Source of the DNA: an uncultured Sutterella sp.
Lineage (GTDB): Bacteria > Pseudomonadota > Gammaproteobacteria > Burkholderiales > Burkholderiaceae_F
Assembly (NCBI GenBank): GCA_900544255.1
Contig: UQUM01000017.1
Span: 1-44,622 of the forward strand
DNA: 44,622 nt
Direction: 5' to 3'
Under the pieces are notes generated by a model. That model saw nothing but the letters and a program-made list of their open reading frames with translations, was not told the origin of the DNA and searched no databases. A program made the position numbers and the translations under genes. This document shows positions 24,732 through 32,835 of this stretch, in pieces. Within the stretch, counting starts at the first letter, position 1. Every line of letters begins with the position of its first letter.

Positions 24732-25495
24732 GGCGACTTTTGACCGGGGTTTTTCAGACCGTCGTCCGTTACACGGTCGCCGTGATCTTCTTGGGCCTTT
24801 TGTGGCAGGTGGGAACGACGGCTTTCGGCGACGCGGTGCTGCCGAGTCCGTGGGCAACGGGAAAACTTTTTCTCACGAGTCTGACGGAGCCGGTTTACCT
24901 CACGCATCTCGGCATCAGTACCCTGCGGTTGGCGGTCGGTATGACGATTGCGGCTGCGGCGGCGTTTCTGTTGGGGCTGTGGCTGGGGCACGTCAGACTC
25001 GCCGATAAACTCGGAGCTCCCCTCATTTTTATTACGTACCCGCTGCCGAAAATCGTGCTGCTGCCGGTCTTTTTCCTGTTGCTGGGGTTGGGGGAATCCT
25101 CAAGAATTCTGCTCATTGCTTTGACGACGGGATACCAGATGCTGGTCATTGTCCGGGCGTCGGCGAAGGCCTTGGATCCCGTGTACGAAGACGCCGTACG
25201 CTTTATGGGAGGAAACCTCGGCGCGGTGGTGCGGCACGTCTATATTCCGGCGGCGTTGCCGGACTTCTTCACGAGCCTCAAAGTGGCGAGCGGCACGGGG
25301 GTGGCGGTTCTCTTTCTCGCGGAGAGCTTCGCGACGAATACGGGGCTGGGGTACCTCATCATGGATGCTTGGGGGTTGGGGGATACCCTTTCGATGTTTA
25401 ACGGCATACTCGGCATGGGGGCATTGGGACTCGCGCTTTACGCGTCCGTCTGGGGTGCGGAACAACTGTGCTGCCCGTGGCGGCGCGGCGCCTGA
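24725..25495 (+). CDS. ABC transporter permease, NitT/TauT type
   Basis: 256 aa with about six membrane segments. The cytoplasmic EAA-like loop is ALDPVYEDAVRFMGGNLGAVVRHVYIPAALPDFFTSL, as in SsuC/TauC-type permeases (BPD_transp_1). ATG at 24725 overlaps the end of the ATPase gene, giving coupled translation; the open frame further upstream is a shadow of that gene. Forms the channel of the importer with the two previous products. Confidence 0.92.
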   Translation: MVRRLLTGVFQTVVRYTVAVIFLGLLWQVGTTAFGDAVLPSPWATGKLFLTSLTEPVYLTHLGISTLRLAVGMTIAAAAAFLLGLWLGHVRLADKLGAPLIFITYPLPKIVLLPVFFLLLGLGESSRILLIALTTGYQMLVIVRASAKALDPVYEDAVRFMGGNLGAVVRHVYIPAALPDFFTSLKVASGTGVAVLFLAESFATNTGLGYLIMDAWGLGDTLSMFNGILGMGALGLALYASVWGAEQLCCPWRRGA

Positions 25496-25545
25496 AAGGG
25501 CGCGGCTTCGTTAAAATTCGGCCTCGATTTTTCAGGAATCCCTCT

Positions 25546-26457
25546 ATGGCTGACGACACCGTTCTCACTGACTTCACGGCTTCAGCAGGCAATGCCGATG
25601 ATGAAGTGTTCGCGCGTCTTTACGGGGAACCGCTTTTTGAAAAGCCGGAGGATCTCTACATCCCTCCCAACGCGCTGAAACTGCTGCTTGAGAGTTTCGA
25701 AGGGCCGTTGGATCTGCTTCTTTTTCTCATCCGCAAGCAGAAGTTCGACATCATGGACATTCCGATGGCGCTTCTGACCGAGCAGTACATGGCGTATGTG
25801 GAAGGGATCAAGGACACGGATTTTGAACTGGCGGCCGACTATCTTGTGATGGCGGCGAGCCTCTTGAAAATCAAAAGTCAGCTTCTTCTGCCGGTGACGC
25901 ACGTGGATACCGGGGAAGAAGTCGAAGACCCACAGGCAGAATTGGCGCGGCGCCTTCTGGAATACGAAAAAATGAAGTTGGCGGCGATGGACTTGGAAGA
26001 AATGCCGCGGTGCGGACGGGATTTTTTCAAGGCTTTCGTGTTGATTGAACAAGAGCAGGTGCAGCTCCTCCCCGAAGTGCGGCCGGACGATTTACTGGCC
26101 GCCTGGAACGGAATTCTCGCCCGGGCCAAATTGAACGTGAGCCACAAGGTGACGCGCCAGGAACTGTCGGTGCGTGAATTTATGTCGGGGATTCTCAAAA
26201 AGCTCGCGGATCGCCCCTTCATGGAATTTCACGACCTCTTTCACCCGGAAGAGGGCCTGCAGACGGCGCTTGTGAATTACCTCGCGATTTTGGAACTCGC
26301 AAAAGAAGGGTTGATCCGTATTACGCAGGCCGCCCCCTTTGCACCGCTTTATGTGATGGCGGCACTTACCGAGTCTCGGGCGCTTCTCACTGAAGATGCT
26401 CGTCCGATGTTTGAATTGACGGCACCTGCGGGTGTCCTCTCCAAGGAGACCGTCTGA
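25546..26457 (+). CDS. scpA: Segregation and condensation protein A
   Basis: 303 aa. Kleisin subunit that bridges SMC (or MksB-type) heads in chromosome condensation. The N-terminal block LLLESFEGPLDLLLFLIRKQ and IMDIPMALLTEQYM are the ScpA signature, with YLVMAASLLKIKSQLLLP following and a winged-helix end. ATG at 25546 has AGGAA at 8 bases. The usual partner scpB is not next to it; instead it overlaps (TGATG) an unknown 134-aa gene. Confidence 0.93.
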   Translation: MADDTVLTDFTASAGNADDEVFARLYGEPLFEKPEDLYIPPNALKLLLESFEGPLDLLLFLIRKQKFDIMDIPMALLTEQYMAYVEGIKDTDFELAADYLVMAASLLKIKSQLLLPVTHVDTGEEVEDPQAELARRLLEYEKMKLAAMDLEEMPRCGRDFFKAFVLIEQEQVQLLPEVRPDDLLAAWNGILARAKLNVSHKVTRQELSVREFMSGILKKLADRPFMEFHDLFHPEEGLQTALVNYLAILELAKEGLIRITQAAPFAPLYVMAALTESRALLTEDARPMFELTAPAGVLSKETV

Positions 26458-26861
26458 TGTCCGAAGCTTATGAAGCGGAATACATCAAGCGCGCATTTAA
26501 AAAACTTGCGCATTTTGAAGACGCCTGTCGGGCATTGAAGCTCGATCCGCATAAAAAGAGTGATTGGCGGAAAATCATCAAGTCGCTCGGCATGATCGGC
26601 CAATTCGGCACCATTCGTCTTGCACGCCGTTTCCCTTTCGTAACGGATGAGAAAACGTTTGAGATGGTGGCCCGCACGGGGTTGGAGTTCTATTGGATCA
26701 TGAACGACATCATCGAAGAAGCGAGCGTCGGATACTATGAACGGCAGAACGCCAAATTCAAAGCAGAAGACGACGCGCTGCAGGATTACATCCAAAGCCG
26801 CGTGGATTTCTTTAAAAGGCGCGAAGAAGCCCGTTTGGAAAGCTTGAAATTTAAGCCCTGA
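26457..26861 (+). CDS. Unknown protein translationally coupled to scpA
   Basis: 134 aa, not recognised. Highly charged and mostly helical in appearance. It contains KLAHFEDACRALKLDPHKKS, a Trp-Arg segment, RLARRFPFVTDEKTFEMVART, and a Lys/Arg/Glu-rich tail after DYIQSRVDFFKRREEAR. No signal peptide or membrane segment. The ATG lies within the scpA stop (TGATG), so it is almost surely made together with ScpA; a role alongside the condensin is possible but unproven. Its 3' end overlaps the end of the degenerate kinase on the other strand by 11 bp. Confidence 0.7.
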   Translation: MSEAYEAEYIKRAFKKLAHFEDACRALKLDPHKKSDWRKIIKSLGMIGQFGTIRLARRFPFVTDEKTFEMVARTGLEFYWIMNDIIEEASVGYYERQNAKFKAEDDALQDYIQSRVDFFKRREEARLESLKFKP

Positions 26862-27822
26862 CGGTGAATTTTGCGAGGACGGCGAGGAGCTTTTCAAAGT
26901 CGATGGGTTTCGCGACGAACGCATCCATCCCGGCATCTCACGCCTTTTGCTCGTCTTCGGTGAAGGCGTTGGCGGTGAGCGCAATGACGGGGATACGGCG
27001 CTTTGCGTCATCTTTGAGCCGACGGATGGCTTCGGTGGCAGCGTATCCGTCCATCTTGGGCATCTGAATATCCATCAGCACGGCATCATAAGCGCCCGCG
27101 GGAGCCTCCGAGAGAATCCTCACGCATTCTTCGCCGTCGCGGGCGCGCCGGACGGCAACCCCGGACTGCTTCAAGATTTCCAGAGCAATTTCGGCATTAA
27201 GGTCGTTGTCTTCCGCAAGAAGAATTCGGCAGTCTTTGAGTTTCGCAGCGATAGGAAGTTGTCCCTCGTCGGCGGCCGCGGGGGCGACGGGCACCGTCTT
27301 ATCCCGGCGGAACGTAAGTTTTACGGTGAAAACGGAACCGCGCCCCAAGGTGCTGGCAACGGCAATCGTGCCAATATGGGCGGTAAGACGTGAGTGACTC
27401 GTGCCGATATTCCTGGAAAAGGCAAAGAGCTTCTTTCGTTCGGGCGTCACGTTGACGGGGCCCAGAACGTCGATTTCACCGCGCTCGAGCATCGCCTGCA
27501 TTTCGGGCCACGTTTTGTCGTAGCCCACGTATTCCACGTGGATATTGGCGTAGCGCTGCAGGAGATTATAGAAATCAAAGCCGTAGCCGCGGCCTTCGCT
27601 GTCGTTGACGATTTCGTGGTAGCCCGCGGATTTGAAGTACCCCACGCGGACGACGGGAACGTCTCCTGCAAAATCCGCGGCGCAGAGTGCGGACGAAAAA
27701 AGCGCACAGCTGACGAGAGCGACCAAAAACAACAACTCAGAAAAACGACAAAAGATGTTTCGCACCGGGAGGTGAAACCGCGGAAAAATCAGAAGGGCGG
27801 TGAGAAAAAGAGAAGGCAGCAA
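26851..27822 (-). pseudogene. Decayed hybrid sensor histidine kinase (internal deletion plus nonsense codon)
   Basis: Reading from 27822, a hydrophobic signal-like N-terminus leads into an SBP_bac_3-type periplasmic sensor (about residues 50-147; GDVPVVRVGYFKSAGY, EIDVLGPVNVTPER). It then jumps directly to the last strand of a histidine-kinase ATPase domain (GTIAVASTLGRGSVFTVKL). The rest of the sensor, membrane segment, HisKA and most of HATPase are missing. A receiver domain follows (ILLAEDND, phospho-acceptor D251 in LMDIQMPKMDG, ALTANAF). A TGA at 26938-26940 stops it. The same frame then continues DAGMDAFVAKPIDFEKLL to a TAA at 26851, so the codon is a nonsense mutation within the receiver. 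The only far-upstream start is TTG at 27822. Loss of function is near certain. Confidence 0.85.
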
Positions 27823-27864
27823 AGGCGAAGCTCTGAATCACACTCAGAGGAAAAGTAGAAAAAG

Positions 27865-27935
27865 TGTATAGTCAAAATACAAAATTTTGTATAATGTAAA
27901 TACAGAATTTTGTATTTTTACTATACAGAATTTAT
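27865..27935. repeat. Array of palindromic repeats with 23-bp period before an AAA-ATPase gene
   Basis: ATACA(A/G)AATTT recurs at 27877, 27900 and 27923, exactly 23 bases apart. Its complement-side half TGTAT(A/T) recurs at 27865, 27888 and 27911, also 23 apart. Two full units are palindromes: ATACAAAATTTTGTAT (27877-27892, perfect) and AAATACAGAATTTTGTATTT (27898-27917, one mismatched pair). The array covers the promoter of the gene at 27989. Confidence 0.8.
27890..27895 (+). promoter_or_regulatory. Probable -10 of the AAA-ATPase gene, inside the palindrome array
   Basis: A perfect TATAAT formed by the end of the first palindrome. No standard -35 at 16-18 bases. Anything binding the palindromes would cover the promoter, pointing to repression or autoregulation. 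Confidence 0.45.
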
Positions 27936-27988
27936 TGTTCAGCGTCGGCCCTCTTTCGCTGCATCGACCTCAAGGGACAAGGAATCTC

Positions 27989-29269
27989 ATGACGAAAAAA
28001 TCCGGTTATCTGCCGCGATTGGCGGACATTCAACTGAAAAAGTATTTGGAAACGTTCGGGGCTGTTTGTATCGAGGGGCCGAAGTGGTGCGGCAAAACTC
28101 GAACGGCGGAAGAAATGAGCCGCAGTCGGATTTATTTGGGAGATCCGGCCGGCGGGTTTCAAAACCGTAGTTTGGCAGCGATGGCACCGGCGGCGGTTCT
28201 GAAAGGAGAAACGCCGCGACTCATTGACGAGTGGCAGGAAGTGCCGCCTTTGTGGGACGCCGTGCGATTTCAGGTGGATCACGCGGATGCCCCGGGGCAG
28301 TTTCTGCTGACGGGATCCGCCACACCGAACCATAAAGGCATTCTTCATAGCGGCGCCGGGCGTATTGCGCGTCTGCGGATGCGACCGATGTCTTTGTGGG
28401 AATCCGGGGATTCGGACGGCAAGGTGTCGCTGCTGCGGCTGCTGCACGGCGAATTGGAACCGGAAATTACCGGGGAAGTGGCGTTGGAGAGGTTGGTGCA
28501 GTTGATTGTCCGAGGCGGATGGCCGGCCAGTTTGTCGGTGGCTCCGGAAAATCAGTCGTTGTTGCCGCAGCAGTATCTGAAGGCCGTATTGGATGATGAT
28601 GCCACTCGTATTGACGGAATTCAGCGGAACCGGAAAAAATTGGAATTAGTGTTGCGTTCGCTGGCGAGAAATGAGGCAACGACGGCGGGCGTTCAAACCA
28701 TTTGCCGGGATATTGCGGATTGCGACGGCGAAACGGTCGAACGAGTGACGGTGTATTCGTACCTGGATGTCTTTTCGCGACTGTTTTTAATTGACAACCA
28801 ACGCCCGTTCGCGCCCTCCGTCCGTTCGTCGGTGCGAATCAAGCAGGCGGAAAAACGGCATTTGTGTGATCCGTCCTTGGCGGCGGCGTTGCTCGGCATG
28901 AAGGCGGAAGCACTGACGGCGGATTTGCCGACGATGGGATTCTTATTTGAGGCGCTGTGTGAAAGAGACCTCAGAATTTACGCGGAAGCCTTGGGGGCGG
29001 AACTGTTCCACTATCAGGACTATAAGAATCGTGAAATCGATGCCGTGATTGCGCTGCCCACCGGTGAGTGGACGGCGATTGAAATCAAGCTGGGTGCCAA
29101 TCAGATTGATGCGGCGGCCGAGGGGCTCCTGAAATTGCAAAAGGCACTTGCTAAGGAAGATCCCGCGAACGCGCCGTCGGTACTTTGTGTGCTCTGCGGA
29201 ATGACAAACGCGGCCTACCGACGTCCGGACGGGGTGTTTGTCGTTCCGCTTCTGTCGCTTAAACCGTAG
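27989..29269 (+). CDS. AAA_14/DUF4143-type ATPase
   Basis: 426 aa. Walker A GPKWCGKT (30-37), Walker B RLIDEWQE (77-84), sensor LLTGSA (106-111). The C-terminal DUF4143 domain ends in a nuclease-like pattern (NREIDAVIALPTGEWTAIEIKLG). Such ATPases are common, often multicopy, in host-associated bacteria and archaea; their function is not established. ATG at 27989 has AAGGA in front; the frame is open to 27887 but that part lies in the promoter repeats. Stops four bases from the convergent yicC stop. Codon use looks like the host's, unlike the other two ATPases. Confidence 0.85.
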   Translation: MTKKSGYLPRLADIQLKKYLETFGAVCIEGPKWCGKTRTAEEMSRSRIYLGDPAGGFQNRSLAAMAPAAVLKGETPRLIDEWQEVPPLWDAVRFQVDHADAPGQFLLTGSATPNHKGILHSGAGRIARLRMRPMSLWESGDSDGKVSLLRLLHGELEPEITGEVALERLVQLIVRGGWPASLSVAPENQSLLPQQYLKAVLDDDATRIDGIQRNRKKLELVLRSLARNEATTAGVQTICRDIADCDGETVERVTVYSYLDVFSRLFLIDNQRPFAPSVRSSVRIKQAEKRHLCDPSLAAALLGMKAEALTADLPTMGFLFEALCERDLRIYAEALGAELFHYQDYKNREIDAVIALPTGEWTAIEIKLGANQIDAAAEGLLKLQKALAKEDPANAPSVLCVLCGMTNAAYRRPDGVFVVPLLSLKP

Positions 29270-29273
29270 GCGA

Positions 29274-30176
29274 TCAAGCGAGATTCTGAATCTGCTCGCG
29301 CATCTGTTCAATCAGCAGTTTGAGGTTGAGGCTCGCGTCCGTCATCTCAATGGCGGCGGCTTTGCTGCCCAGCGTATTGGCTTCACGGTTCATTTCCTGC
29401 ATCAGGAAGTCCAGGCGCTTGCCGACAGGGCCGCCCGCGGTTAAGACGCGGCGCACTTCTTTGGTGTGGGTTTTGAGGCGGTTCACTTCTTCGTCGACGT
29501 CGATCTTCATCGCGTAGAGCGTGGCTTCCGTGCGGATGCGGTCGCTCACCTCTTCGCTCGTGAGTTGAGAATGAGCGGTGAGTGCCTTACTTAAGGCGTC
29601 CTCAAGGCGCTGTGTGAGTTTGGCCTGTGCCGCCGCCACGATGTCGGGCATTCGAACCTGAACCGCGTCGGCAATGGCGTCGATTTTGTCGCAATAGCCT
29701 TTAAGTACTTCGGCAAGTGCGTCCCCTTCGCGTTCGGCACTCTTTTTAAAAGCTTCGAGCGCCGTTGTGAGCAGCCCGGACACGATTTTCGTGAGTTCTT
29801 CGGGGTTTGCTTCCGCGGTACGCACTACGCCGGGGTAAGCGAGGATTTCCGCTGCGCTCATGGGACGGGCTTCAGGCAGCGCCGCAAGGACTTCCGTCTG
29901 CAGTTTTTGAATGAGCGAAAGGGCAGCGGGGTTGATGCTGCCGCTGGTTTCATTTAATTCGGCTTTAACGCCGGTACGGATTTCCACCTTACCGCGTCCT
30001 ACCGACTGCGTGAGAATCGAACGGAGTGCCGTTTCCGTGCACTTCAATTCGTCGGCCGTGCGAAGCGTGAGATCCAAAAAGCGGGAATTGACGCTTCTGA
30101 CTTCCAAACTGATGATCCCCAAGGGGGAGGGGGCCTGCGCAGCAGCGTAGCCTGTCATGGAATAAACCTGAGACAT
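29274..30176 (-). CDS. yicC: YicC family endoribonuclease
   Basis: 300 aa, full length. Start MSQVYSMTGYA and EVRSVNSRFLDLTLR are the YicC signature; the C-terminal DUF1732 block is MKIDVDEEVNRLKTHTKEVRRVL...GKRLDFLMQEMNREANTLGSKA. YicC is a metal-dependent endoribonuclease involved in RNA turnover. ATG at 30176 follows AGGA. Divergent from rph, as in E. coli. A TAGAAT that could serve as its -10 is at 30218-30213 (minus). Confidence 0.94.
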   Translation of the reverse strand: MSQVYSMTGYAAAQAPSPLGIISLEVRSVNSRFLDLTLRTADELKCTETALRSILTQSVGRGKVEIRTGVKAELNETSGSINPAALSLIQKLQTEVLAALPEARPMSAAEILAYPGVVRTAEANPEELTKIVSGLLTTALEAFKKSAEREGDALAEVLKGYCDKIDAIADAVQVRMPDIVAAAQAKLTQRLEDALSKALTAHSQLTSEEVSDRIRTEATLYAMKIDVDEEVNRLKTHTKEVRRVLTAGGPVGKRLDFLMQEMNREANTLGSKAAAIEMTDASLNLKLLIEQMREQIQNLA

Positions 30177-30337
30177 AAGAAATCCTGTGCAACTGAAAAC
30201 AAAGGTGTCGAGATTCTAACGATCCGGAAAGACGGTTTTCGGAACCGGGCGGACTGACGTAAAAGTCGACAAGACCGATTGTGGTTCTCTCGCGCATTTG
30301 TTGTAGGATGACGACAAATTTTTTGAGGGCCAAGTTT

Positions 30338-31066
30338 ATGACCGAACTTCGTCATGACGGGCGCGCCGCCGACGCGATGCGTCCCGTTCGTTTTGAACGT
30401 CATTACACCTGCTACGCCGAAGGAAGCGTCTTGGTTTCCGTGGGGCGTACCAAAGTTCTCTGCAACGCCACGGTAACGCCGGGCGTTCCCCACTTCTTAA
30501 AGGATAAGGGCGAGGGCTGGGTGACGGCGGAATACTCTCTCTTGCCGCGCGCTACCGGAACGCGCACGGATCGCGAAGCCGTGAAGGGGAAGCAGGGCGG
30601 CCGCACGATGGAAATTCAGCGTCTCATAGGCCGCAGTCTCCGGGGCATCGTTGACCGCAAAAAGCTCGGCGACTTCACGATTACCTTGGACTGCGACGTA
30701 ATCCAGGCCGACGGCGGCACGCGCTGCGCTTCGATTACCGGCGCTTACGTCGCGTTGACCGATGCCGTGAACGGTATGCTCAAAGCAGGACTCATCAAGG
30801 AAAATCCCATCACGACGCAGGTCGCTGCGGTGAGCGTCGGCATCAGCAACGGCGTGCCGGTGTTGGATTTTGATTATGTGGAAGACAGTTCAAGCGGTAC
30901 CGACATGAACGTCATCATGACGGGCGAAGGCGGTTTCGTGGAAATTCAGGGAACGGCCGAGGGGAAACCTTTCTCGCGCGACGAATTAAATGCACTTCTC
31001 GACTTGGCGAAAAAGGGTTGTGACGAACTGATGGCGGCGCAGCGCGCGGCATTGGCTGAGGACTAA
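30338..31066 (+). CDS. rph: Ribonuclease PH
   Basis: 242 aa. Phosphorolytic 3'-5' exoribonuclease that trims tRNA 3' ends. Start R-HDGRAADAMRPV, then EGSVLVSVGRTKVLCNATV, the phosphate-binding GTRTDREAVKGKQGGRTMEIQRLIGRSLR region, and the hexamer-core DVIQADGGTRCASITGA. ATG at 30338 with GAGGG 8 bases before; an earlier ATG at 30308 is in frame but unlike the family. First gene of rph-rdgB-hemW. Confidence 0.96.
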   Translation: MTELRHDGRAADAMRPVRFERHYTCYAEGSVLVSVGRTKVLCNATVTPGVPHFLKDKGEGWVTAEYSLLPRATGTRTDREAVKGKQGGRTMEIQRLIGRSLRGIVDRKKLGDFTITLDCDVIQADGGTRCASITGAYVALTDAVNGMLKAGLIKENPITTQVAAVSVGISNGVPVLDFDYVEDSSSGTDMNVIMTGEGGFVEIQGTAEGKPFSRDELNALLDLAKKGCDELMAAQRAALAED

Positions 31067-31070
31067 AACG

Positions 31071-31667
31071 ATGAATAAGTTGGTGCTCGCTTCCGGTAAT
31101 AAGGGGAAGCTTCGGGAATTCAACGCCCTTTTCGGGCGCCGCAGCATTGAAGTGATTCCGCAGACGGCTTTAAACGTCAAGGAAGCGGATGAACCGTTTG
31201 ACACCTTTGTGGAAAATGCGCTTGCCAAGGCTCGAAACGCGGCGCGCCAGACGGGATTGCCGGCGATGGCGGACGATTCCGGAATTACCGCGGAAGCCTT
31301 AAACGGCGAACCCGGCGTGAAGAGTGCCCGTTATGCCGGCGAACACGGCAACGACGCGGACAACAACGCCAAACTCGTGAAGGCGCTTGCCGGTCATGCC
31401 GACCGTCGGGCGCACTACACCTGTGTGCTCGTTGCCGTCAAAAGCGCGACGGATCCGGAACCCATCATCGTGGACGCCCGTTGGGACGGCGAAGTGGTGG
31501 ATGAACCCCGCGGCACCGGCGGTTTCGGCTATGACCCGCATTTTTATGTGCCGGACTTCGGACGGACGGCGGCGGAACTGACGGCGGAAGAAAAAAATGA
31601 CGTGAGCCACCGGGGTCGCGCCATGCGCATGATGCTCGAAGAGCTCGCTGACCGCTGGGGGTGGTAG
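31071..31667 (+). CDS. rdgB: XTP/dITP pyrophosphatase
   Basis: 198 aa. Hydrolyses non-canonical purine triphosphates (XTP, dITP) to monophosphates and so keeps them out of DNA. Visible: LASGNKGKLREFN at the start, FVENALAKARNAA, MADDSGI with metal-binding acids, GEPGVKSARYAG, and the end GFGYDPHF plus SHRGRAM. Five bases after rph; shares its stop codon region with the hemW start. Confidence 0.96.
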   Translation: MNKLVLASGNKGKLREFNALFGRRSIEVIPQTALNVKEADEPFDTFVENALAKARNAARQTGLPAMADDSGITAEALNGEPGVKSARYAGEHGNDADNNAKLVKALAGHADRRAHYTCVLVAVKSATDPEPIIVDARWDGEVVDEPRGTGGFGYDPHFYVPDFGRTAAELTAEEKNDVSHRGRAMRMMLEELADRWGW

Positions 31668-32824
31668 TGGATAGGCTTCTCATCGAAACGGAACCTTTGG
31701 CCCTTTATGTGCACTGGCCCTGGTGCGTGAGAAAGTGCCCGTACTGTGACTTTAATTCCTACGGAGCACCCCGGTGTATCCCGGAAGCGGTCTATGTGAC
31801 GACGCTCACCGAGGATTTGGCGTGGGCGGCCCGAGCCGCTGCGGGACGGCAGGTGTCGTCGGTCTTTTTCGGCGGCGGAACACCGAGCCTCATGTCGGCG
31901 GACGGGTTTTCGCGTCTGATGGATGCAATACGCCGTACGGTGACGCTGACGGAGGATTGTGAAATTTCGATGGAAGCCAATCCCGGTACCGTGGAAAGGA
32001 ATCGATTCAAGGCGTACGCGGCGGCGGGCGTCAATCGGATTTCGCTCGGCATTCAGAGTTTCAGTGATGAAAACTTAAAGCGGCTCGGGCGCATTCACTC
32101 GGCGTCTGACGCCATGAAGGCGATTGAAGCGGCGCACGAGGCGTTTGAGAACATCAATCTGGACGTGATGTACGCCTTGCCGGGACAAACGGAAAAGGAG
32201 CTTGAAACGGAAATTGCCGCGGCGCTTGCGGCGGCAACGACGCATTTGTCCTTTTATGAGCTCACGATTGAAGACGGAACGGCGTTCGGAAAACGGCCGC
32301 CTGACGGTCTTCCCGAAGGGGATGCGGCGGCCGACATGGGGCAGCTGGTGCACGAACGCCTCACGACCGGCGGTTTTGAGCATTACGAAATTTCTGGGTA
32401 TGCCAAACCCGGGCGCCGTTGTCGGCATAACCGTACGTATTGGACGTTTGGGGATTATCTCGGTGTCGGGGCCGGTGCGCACGGCAAAGTGACTGCGGAC
32501 GGCGAAATCATCCGGACGGTACGGACGGCAAATCCGACGAACTATTTGGCGGGGGCTGAAAAGGGAGTTTTCGAAAGCGAGCGACGCGTTGTAACGGATG
32601 AAGACCTCCCTTTTGAGTTTGCGTTGAACGTTTTGCGTCTCACGGACGGGGTCGCGGCTTCGCGTTGGGAAGCGACGACGGGACGCCCTTTGTCTTTTGT
32701 CGAGCCGGTACTCGCCGACCTGAGGACGAAGGGGCTCTTGGTGCCCGATTCGGGGCGGATTGCCGTCACGGAACTCGGACGGCGTTTCTTGAGTGACGTG
32801 CAGGAAGCTTTTCTTTCTGAATAA
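31667..32824 (+). CDS. hemW: Radical SAM haem chaperone HemW
   Basis: 385 aa from the GTG at 31667 (TAGTG overlap with rdgB; a GTG at 31661 is also possible). The iron-sulfur motif is C20-C24-C27 in HWPWCVRKCPYCDFNSY, the HemW form rather than the HemN form. FFGGGTPSL, MEANPGT, NRISLGIQSF and HNRTYW follow, then a HemN_C winged helix at the end. HemW binds haem and delivers it to apoproteins such as respiratory nitrate reductase; it is not coproporphyrinogen oxidase, although often so annotated. Co-transcribed with rph-rdgB. Confidence 0.93.
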   Translation: MDRLLIETEPLALYVHWPWCVRKCPYCDFNSYGAPRCIPEAVYVTTLTEDLAWAARAAAGRQVSSVFFGGGTPSLMSADGFSRLMDAIRRTVTLTEDCEISMEANPGTVERNRFKAYAAAGVNRISLGIQSFSDENLKRLGRIHSASDAMKAIEAAHEAFENINLDVMYALPGQTEKELETEIAAALAAATTHLSFYELTIEDGTAFGKRPPDGLPEGDAAADMGQLVHERLTTGGFEHYEISGYAKPGRRCRHNRTYWTFGDYLGVGAGAHGKVTADGEIIRTVRTANPTNYLAGAEKGVFESERRVVTDEDLPFEFALNVLRLTDGVAASRWEATTGRPLSFVEPVLADLRTKGLLVPDSGRIAVTELGRRFLSDVQEAFLSE

Positions 32825-32835
32825 GGAACGAATTC

